The notes beneath the pieces were generated by a model. It had not been told where the DNA came from, did no database searches, and saw only the letters and a program-made list of their open reading frames with translations. Positions 5,360-9,643 of a DNA stretch of 9,643 nucleotides are shown here, piece after piece. The stretch covers positions 1 through 9,643 of the forward strand of contig WRFW01000176.1 of the NCBI GenBank assembly GCA_009787435.1. The letters are read 5' to 3'. This DNA comes from Defluviitaleaceae bacterium. Lineage in GTDB: Bacteria > Bacillota > Clostridia > Lachnospirales > UBA5962. The first letter of the stretch is position 1, and each line of letters opens with the position of its first letter. Made by a program: the position numbers and the translations under genes.

Positions 5360-5388
5360 TTGACTTTTAAAAAAATATGGTGTAAGAT
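5360..5388 (+). promoter_or_regulatory. promoter of the pst-phoU operon
   Basis: TTGACT (5360-5365), a 17-nt spacer and TAAGAT (5383-5388) lie about 40 nt before the pstS ATG. Each hexamer differs from consensus at one position. The expected start is near 5395. Confidence 0.7.
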
Positions 5389-5429
5389 AGCCATGTTAAA
5401 AAAAATTAAAAAAGGGGATTTATTCAAAA

Positions 5430-6266
5430 ATGAAAAAAATCTTTTTAGGCTTATGCCTAGCTTTCTTAGCAGCATGCGGCACAGGTGGTGAATTAGAAGA
5501 AATTTTGGTCGTTTCAAGAGAAGCTGGCTCTGGTGCCAGAGGTGCATTTGAAGAAATGGCAGAAATTCAAGATGAAGTCGCTTATGGCTTAATAGCACAA
5601 GGTTCAAACGGTGTTTTAACTACTGTAGAACAAAATATAGGTGCCATAGGCTATGTTACATATGGGCTGCTTTCAGGCAGGGGCGTTCGTGCTGTCTCGA
5701 TTGATGGCGTGCCTTTTTCAGGAGCTGCAGCGTTAGATGGCATCTATCCTTTTGCTATAGGGTTTCATATGGCTTTTAACTATTCAGAAGTTTCAGACGA
5801 AGCAAGAACTTTTCTTGAATGGGTTATGAATTCCGATGGGCAAGCTATAGTATCAGCTGAAGAATATGTGCCTACACAAACTGGAGCATTTGCTAACACA
5901 GGAAGCCCTTTAAACGGCGGCAATAGCAATGGCGGCACTATAATTGTTGCAGGGTCTACAACCGTTGCCCCTATCGCTCAAGAACTGGCAGATGCATTTA
6001 TGGAAGCCCACCCTAGCTATATAGTTGAAGTTCAATCTATGGGCACAGGTGCCGGGATGACTGCAGCAATAGAGGGAACTGCAGATGTTGGCCTTGCTTC
6101 TCGAAATTTAAATGAAGCAGAGCTTGAAACTTTAGGATTTGTAACTTTTGCTATAGATGGTCTTGCTATTATAGTAAATGAAGATAACGAACTATCAAAC
6201 CTTACTTTTGAACAAGTTCAAACTATATTCCGCGGCGAAGTTACTGAATGGTCTGAATTTCAATAA
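5430..6266 (+). CDS. pstS: phosphate-binding lipoprotein PstS, circularly permuted
   Basis: PstS captures phosphate outside the cell and hands it to PstC/PstA. A lipoprotein signal ends in the lipobox LAAC with Cys16. The order of the domain halves is reversed. Residues 21-150 match the usual C-terminal half: VVSREAGSGARGAFEE (27-42) with the phosphate-binding Arg and SG, IGYV (73-76), and SDGQAIVSAEEYVP (135-148). A Gly/Asn-rich linker (about 152-168) leads to 169-278, the usual N-terminal half: VAGSTTVAP (173-181), ADVGLASR (218-225), AIDGLAIIVN (241-250), and the LTFEQVQTIFRGE.TEW motif at the very end. The 278-residue length equals one normal PstS, so nothing is lost. SGA replaces the usual SGT. 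AGGGGA at 5413-5418 lies about 12 nt before the ATG. It is first in the pst operon. Confidence 0.88.
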   Translation: MKKIFLGLCLAFLAACGTGGELEEILVVSREAGSGARGAFEEMAEIQDEVAYGLIAQGSNGVLTTVEQNIGAIGYVTYGLLSGRGVRAVSIDGVPFSGAAALDGIYPFAIGFHMAFNYSEVSDEARTFLEWVMNSDGQAIVSAEEYVPTQTGAFANTGSPLNGGNSNGGTIIVAGSTTVAPIAQELADAFMEAHPSYIVEVQSMGTGAGMTAAIEGTADVGLASRNLNEAELETLGFVTFAIDGLAIIVNEDNELSNLTFEQVQTIFRGEVTEWSEFQ

Positions 6267-6279
6267 TAAACGCTTTATA

Positions 6280-6323
6280 GAATTGCGGGAAATAAAGTTT
6301 ATATAAATATTTTCCCGCAATTC
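6280..6323. promoter_or_regulatory. strong hairpin between pstS and pstC
   Basis: GAATTGCGGGAAA (6280-6292) and TTTCCCGCAATTC (6311-6323) form a perfect 13-bp stem with an 18-nt AT-rich loop. There is no T-tract. Such hairpins after binding-protein genes commonly protect the upstream mRNA and lower downstream expression, which would give more PstS than channel subunits. The pstC ribosome site AGGAG starts 8 nt after the stem. Confidence 0.7.
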
Positions 6324-6347
6324 AATGAATAGGAGATAGCTATTAAA

Positions 6348-7286
6348 ATGACTAAAGGCGTTTCTAATACTTTTAAAAAAAGAAATGTAAATTTAACAGA
6401 AACTATAGCTAAGATATTTTTCTTAGTTTGCAGCCTTGTTTCTGCACTTACGCTCTTTATAATTATATATTTTATTTTCACAAATGGTGTTCCTGCTATG
6501 TTTCAAGTAGGCTTTTTAGATTTTATAACAGGCAGAACTTGGGCACCTGAGCATAATTATGCACCACAATTTGGAATGCTTCCTATGTTGTATGCTTCTC
6601 TAATATCTACTTTTTTTGCATTTATTATAGGATCTCGTATAGGGAAATGGTGTGCTATATATTTAGCTTTTTTCTGCCCAAAAAAAATTTATAAACCATT
6701 AAAAACTATGATAGAACTTTTAGGCGGCATTCCCTCTGTTATATACGGTTTTTTTGGAGTTGCTGTTATAGTGCCTTTTTTAAGAAATAATTTTCCTGGG
6801 TTTGGCAACTCTCTTTTAGCCGTTATAATAATATTATCTATGATGGTTTTGCCTACTGTTATAAATTTAAGCGAAGCTGCTCTTCGCTCTGTTCCTAAAC
6901 ATTTTTTTGAGGGAGCTTTAGCTCTAGGCTCAACAAAAACAGAAGCTATTTTTGAAATAGTAACGCCTGCTGCTAGAGCAGGTATAAATGGTGCATTTGT
7001 ATTAGGAATTGGCAGGGCAGTTGGCGAGACTATGGCAGTTATAATGGTTGCTGGCAATGTGAGCCAAATGCCGGGAAGCATTAGTGAATTTTTTAGCACA
7101 AGCATATTTTTTGCTCCAGTAAGAACGATGACAACCGGTATAGCACTTGAGATGAGCTATGCTTCAGGGCTTCATAGAGACACTTTATTTGGCATTGGAG
7201 TTATATTGTTCACAATTATAATAATCTTAAATATTTCGCTAACAATTCTTAATAGAAACGAAACAAATTATGCGAAAGAAAGCTAA
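6348..7286 (+). CDS. pstC: phosphate ABC transporter permease PstC
   Basis: PstC is one of two membrane subunits of the phosphate importer. Hydrophobic segments lie at about 24-46, 77-98, 123-147, 155-178, 212-237 and 279-302. The conserved ELLGGIPSVIYGFFG (123-137) and the EAA coupling loop, EGALALGSTKTEAIFEIVTPAARAGI in two parts (188-203 and 204-213), followed by GIGRAVGET (220-228), identify a Pst permease that contacts PstB. The 312-residue length is normal. Unlike PstA it has the long periplasmic stretch around 47-76 typical of PstC. AGGAG at 6331-6335 is about 12 nt before ATG 6348. pstA follows after 20 nt. Confidence 0.95.
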   Translation: MTKGVSNTFKKRNVNLTETIAKIFFLVCSLVSALTLFIIIYFIFTNGVPAMFQVGFLDFITGRTWAPEHNYAPQFGMLPMLYASLISTFFAFIIGSRIGKWCAIYLAFFCPKKIYKPLKTMIELLGGIPSVIYGFFGVAVIVPFLRNNFPGFGNSLLAVIIILSMMVLPTVINLSEAALRSVPKHFFEGALALGSTKTEAIFEIVTPAARAGINGAFVLGIGRAVGETMAVIMVAGNVSQMPGSISEFFSTSIFFAPVRTMTTGIALEMSYASGLHRDTLFGIGVILFTIIIILNISLTILNRNETNYAKES

Positions 7287-7306
7287 TCAAAACAGGAGCT
7301 TCTATA

Positions 7307-8131
7307 ATGAATAACCGTAAATTGAAAAATACTTTAAGCTACATTAAAATATATTTTGGCATAGGAATTTCTGTTACAATTCTTTTTTCTATACTAATAT
7401 TAGTGCTTATAAATGGGATTCAAAACCTTTCCTTTGAATTTGTGTTTTCTTTAGATGCCCCCCGTGGGTTTAGTTTAATGCCTATGTTAGCTACTACTAC
7501 TGTAATTGTCGTCTTAACTTTATTAATTTCAGTGCCTTTAGGGATTAGCTCGGCTATATATTTAAATGAATATGCGAGTTCAAAATCAAAACTAGTTAAA
7601 ATAGTTCGCTCTTCAATAGAAACTTTAAGCGGCATACCATCTATAATTTATGGGTTATTTGGTTTTTTATTTTATGTTATAGTTTTGGGCTGGTCTTGGA
7701 GTATAAGAGCCGGCATTTTCACAGTAGCTATAATGATATTGCCTATAATAATAAGGGCAACAGAAGAAGCTTTAAAAGCAGTTCCAATGTCTTATAGGAT
7801 GGGGAGCTATGCACTTGGGGCAGGAAAGTTTTACACTATAAGAAAAGTTGTGCTGCCTGCCGCTATAAATGGCATTTTAGCTTCCATAATACTTTCAATA
7901 GGAAGATTAATAGGAGAAACTGCTGCTCTTCTTCTCACAGCTGGAACTCTTTTAGATATGCCTGTTAATTTACAAAGCTCTGCTGCTACTCTTTCTGTTT
8001 TTATGTATACGATAACTATAGAGCAAGGCGATATGAATAGAGCATATGCAACCGCAATAGTTCTTATGGCATTGGTGCTTTCACTTAATTTACTTGCAAA
8101 CTTCATAGCTAAAAGATTAAAAAGAGATTAA
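7307..8131 (+). CDS. pstA: phosphate ABC transporter permease PstA
   Basis: PstA is the partner of PstC in the phosphate channel. The protein has 274 residues with six hydrophobic segments (about 15-37, 60-86, 108-128, 134-150, 186-212 and 248-268). Landmarks are PLGISSAIYLNEYA (77-90), SIETLSGIPSIIYGLFG (103-119) and the EAA loop at 166-191 (MGSYALGAGKFYTIRK, then VVLPAAINGI), with SIGRLIGETAALL (197-209). AGGAG at 7294-7298 lies 8 nt before the ATG. A 56-nt gap separates it from pstB. Confidence 0.95.
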   Translation: MNNRKLKNTLSYIKIYFGIGISVTILFSILILVLINGIQNLSFEFVFSLDAPRGFSLMPMLATTTVIVVLTLLISVPLGISSAIYLNEYASSKSKLVKIVRSSIETLSGIPSIIYGLFGFLFYVIVLGWSWSIRAGIFTVAIMILPIIIRATEEALKAVPMSYRMGSYALGAGKFYTIRKVVLPAAINGILASIILSIGRLIGETAALLLTAGTLLDMPVNLQSSAATLSVFMYTITIEQGDMNRAYATAIVLMALVLSLNLLANFIAKRLKRD

Positions 8132-8187
8132 CAAAGTTTAGTTATCTACTTTAGCTATTCATAATACTACCTATCACGGGAGATTAT

Positions 8188-8943
8188 ATGCCAAATTTCA
8201 CAATAAAAAATGCAAATTTATATTATTCAGATTTTCAAGCATTGAAAGATATAAATTTGAATATAAACGATAAAAATATTACAACATTCATTGGACCCTC
8301 TGGCTGTGGGAAAAGCTCTTTTTTACGCTGTCTAAACCGGATGAACGACTTAGTAGACGGGGCAAGAGTAACGGGAAAATTCCTATTAGGAAACGATGAA
8401 ACAGACATATATAAAATTAGTGATGTGTCTGAACTTAGAAAGCGTGTGGGCATGGTATTTCAAAAGCCAAACCCTTTCCCGATGACTATTTATGATAATA
8501 TAACATATGGTGCTAAAATGCACGGCATTAAAGATAAAAAAAAGTTAGATGATATAGTTGAAAAAAGCTTAAGAGATGTTGCAATATGGGAAGAAGTTAA
8601 AGATAGGCTTAAAAAAAGTGCTTTAGGGCTTTCTGGCGGGCAGCAGCAAAGGCTTTGCATAGCAAGGACTATAGCTATTGAACCAGAAGTATTATTAATG
8701 GACGAGCCAACTTCCGCCTTGGACCCTATATCTACAATTAAAATTGAAGATTTAGTTGGCAATTTAAAAAAAGACTATACAATAGTTATGGTTACCCACA
8801 ATATGCAGCAAGCTTCACGCTTAGGCGGGCACACTGCGTTTTTCTTGAATGGTGAAATAATAGAATATTCAAAAACGAGCCTTTTATTTTCAAACCCAAA
8901 AGAAAAACAAACGGAAGATTATATAACGGGGAGGTTTGGATAG
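8188..8943 (+). CDS. pstB: phosphate ABC transporter ATP-binding protein PstB
   Basis: PstB is the ATPase of the phosphate importer and acts on the cytoplasmic face of PstC/PstA. All motifs are intact: Walker A GPSGCGKSS (36-44), Q-loop VFQKPNPFPMTIYDNI (90-105, typical of PstB), signature LSGGQQQRL (148-156), Walker B VLLMDEP (168-174) with the D-loop SALDP, and switch His204. The 251-residue length and the C-terminus EDYITGRFG are standard. GGGAGA precedes ATG 8188. The stop is TAG, whereas every larger complete gene of the window ends in TAA. The frame continues past it into the phoU coding frame. GGGGAGG near the 3' end (8928-8934) looks like the phoU ribosome site. Confidence 0.97.
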   Translation: MPNFTIKNANLYYSDFQALKDINLNINDKNITTFIGPSGCGKSSFLRCLNRMNDLVDGARVTGKFLLGNDETDIYKISDVSELRKRVGMVFQKPNPFPMTIYDNITYGAKMHGIKDKKKLDDIVEKSLRDVAIWEEVKDRLKKSALGLSGGQQQRLCIARTIAIEPEVLLMDEPTSALDPISTIKIEDLVGNLKKDYTIVMVTHNMQQASRLGGHTAFFLNGEIIEYSKTSLLFSNPKEKQTEDYITGRFG

Positions 8944-8979
8944 CGTGGGTTAGATGAAATAAATAATGATTTAATAGAA

Positions 8980-9600
8980 ATGGGCACGCTAATAGAAAAA
9001 GCTATGGAGCGTGCTATTAAAGCAATTAAAAATAACGATTATGATAGGGCTAAGGCAGTTAAAAAATATACAATTCAAGTTGCCAATTTAGAAGAGACAG
9101 TGCGAACCTCTGGGATGAAAATATTAACGACCCAACAACCAGTTGCAAGAGATTTACGATTAGTTTCGGTTGCATTTAAAATAAGCGACCATATGCTCCG
9201 CATTGCAGACCAAACTTACAATGTTGCAGAGATAACGAAGCAACTAATTGGTGAAAGTGTAGTTCAAACACCAGAAAGGCTAATAGAAATGGGCAATAAA
9301 ACTATTGCTATGGTGAAAAATGCTATAAATTCATTTGTAAATTTAGATATTGATGGTGCGAGAGCGGTAATCCAAGCAGACGATGAAGTAGACAATATTT
9401 TTGTATCTGTGCGAGATGATTTAATAATCTTAATAAATGAAAATAAAAAAAATGGTGCCCAAGCTATAGACTATGTGATGATTTCTAAATATATGGAGCG
9501 TATTGCAGACTATTCAGTAAGTATTTCAGAGCAAGTTATTTATTATATAACAGGCACTTACCCGATTTTAGAAGAAACTGAAGAAGATGAAGAGGAATAA
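8980..9600 (+). CDS. phoU: phosphate signalling protein PhoU, 5' end uncertain
   Basis: PhoU is a cytoplasmic helical protein that links the Pst transporter to the Pho two-component system and curbs phosphate uptake. Two repeats of the fold are visible: TTQQPVARDLRLVSVAFKIS with LRIADQTYNVAEI (about 50-84), and DYVMISKYMERIADYSVSIS (164-183). The first metal-site motif has Leu where most relatives have Glu. From the only canonical in-frame start, ATG 8980, it has 206 residues, about 12-15 fewer than usual, and that ATG has no ribosome site. The missing helix is encoded upstream: after pstB's TAG the codons 8944-8979 read RGLDEINNDLIE, which fit the conserved PhoU N-terminus, but no start codon is present. 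Either initiation is unusual, or a mutation or base-calling error removed the ATG. The acidic C-terminal tail is complete. Confidence 0.88.
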   Translation: MGTLIEKAMERAIKAIKNNDYDRAKAVKKYTIQVANLEETVRTSGMKILTTQQPVARDLRLVSVAFKISDHMLRIADQTYNVAEITKQLIGESVVQTPERLIEMGNKTIAMVKNAINSFVNLDIDGARAVIQADDEVDNIFVSVRDDLIILINENKKNGAQAIDYVMISKYMERIADYSVSISEQVIYYITGTYPILEETEEDEEE

Positions 9601-9601
9601 A

Positions 9602-9620
9602 CCCGCCTTAGCGGCGGGGC
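9602..9620. terminator. GC-rich hairpin directly after phoU
   Basis: CCCGCC (9602-9607) and GGCGGG (9613-9618) form a 6-bp stem one base after the phoU stop codon. No T-tract follows on the plus strand; on the minus strand TTTATT follows the stem. It probably marks the end of the pst operon or terminates a gene arriving from the right, beyond the window. Confidence 0.5.
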
Positions 9621-9643
9621 ATAAAAAGTGAAAACTATAAACT

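Larger units (their letters stand above)
5187..5429. other. regulatory gap between rplT and pstS
   Basis: I see no supported gene in this stretch. It holds a perfect palindrome, a short symmetric TGCCAATGGCA (5274-5284), a pair of tandem decamers and the pstS promoter, each listed separately. AT-rich spacers fill the rest. Confidence 0.6.

Noticed and set aside
5185..5370. 61-codon frame in the rplT-pstS gap
   Set aside because: It begins within the T-tract of the rplT terminator, lacks a ribosome site and runs over the palindrome and the pst promoter.
5393..5494. 33-codon plus-strand frame starting before pstS
   Set aside because: It has no ribosome site, overlaps the PstS signal peptide in another frame and is Lys-rich only because of A-tracts.
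1..9643. tRNA, rRNA, CRISPR array, insertion sequence or prophage genes
   Set aside because: I looked for cloverleaf-like stems, regular spaced repeats, transposase motifs and terminal inverted repeats and found none.

Overview
The window reads as the chromosome of a low-GC Gram-positive bacterium, probably a member of the Clostridia. The support is AT-rich DNA, purine-rich Shine-Dalgarno sites, sigma-A promoters of the TTGACA-N17-TATAAT type, an infC-rpmI-rplT operon behind a long attenuator-type leader, a lipoprotein PstS, and DUF1461 and P2A ATPase families common in Bacillota. No species can be named from the sequence alone.

Layout. Positions 1-2443 (minus) hold a Ca2+-type P-ATPase that runs off the left edge. 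Positions 2444-2948 look empty at first but are the densest regulatory region in the window. A 34-residue cationic amphipathic peptide gene on the minus strand (2781-2885) has its own near-consensus promoter and strong ribosome site. A plus-strand consensus promoter (2584-2612) drives a short RNA towards it. The two transcripts converge on one bidirectional terminator (2726-2755). Direct repeats make the plus RNA complementary to the peptide's ribosome site, its start codon and its 3' end. This is the architecture of a par/Fst-like type I toxin-antitoxin locus, with a peptide I do not recognise. Positions 2949-3671 (+) encode a DUF1461 (Lit-like) membrane protein.

Positions 3714-5186 (+) are the translation operon: promoter, L20/IF3-type leader with attenuator, infC, rpmI (overlapping infC by 23 nt), rplT and a terminator. 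Positions 5187-5429 are a regulatory gap with a perfect 22-nt palindrome, tandem decamers and a promoter.

Positions 5430-9600 (+) are the high-affinity phosphate operon pstS-pstC-pstA-pstB-phoU. PstS delivers phosphate, PstC and PstA form the channel, PstB hydrolyses ATP, and PhoU couples transport to Pho signalling. Two things are unusual. PstS is circularly permuted: the canonical C-terminal half comes first, directly after the lipobox, and the canonical N-terminal half comes last. phoU has no start codon where its conserved first helix begins. That helix is instead encoded in the same frame as pstB, directly after pstB's TAG stop. A GC-rich hairpin closes the operon at the right edge.
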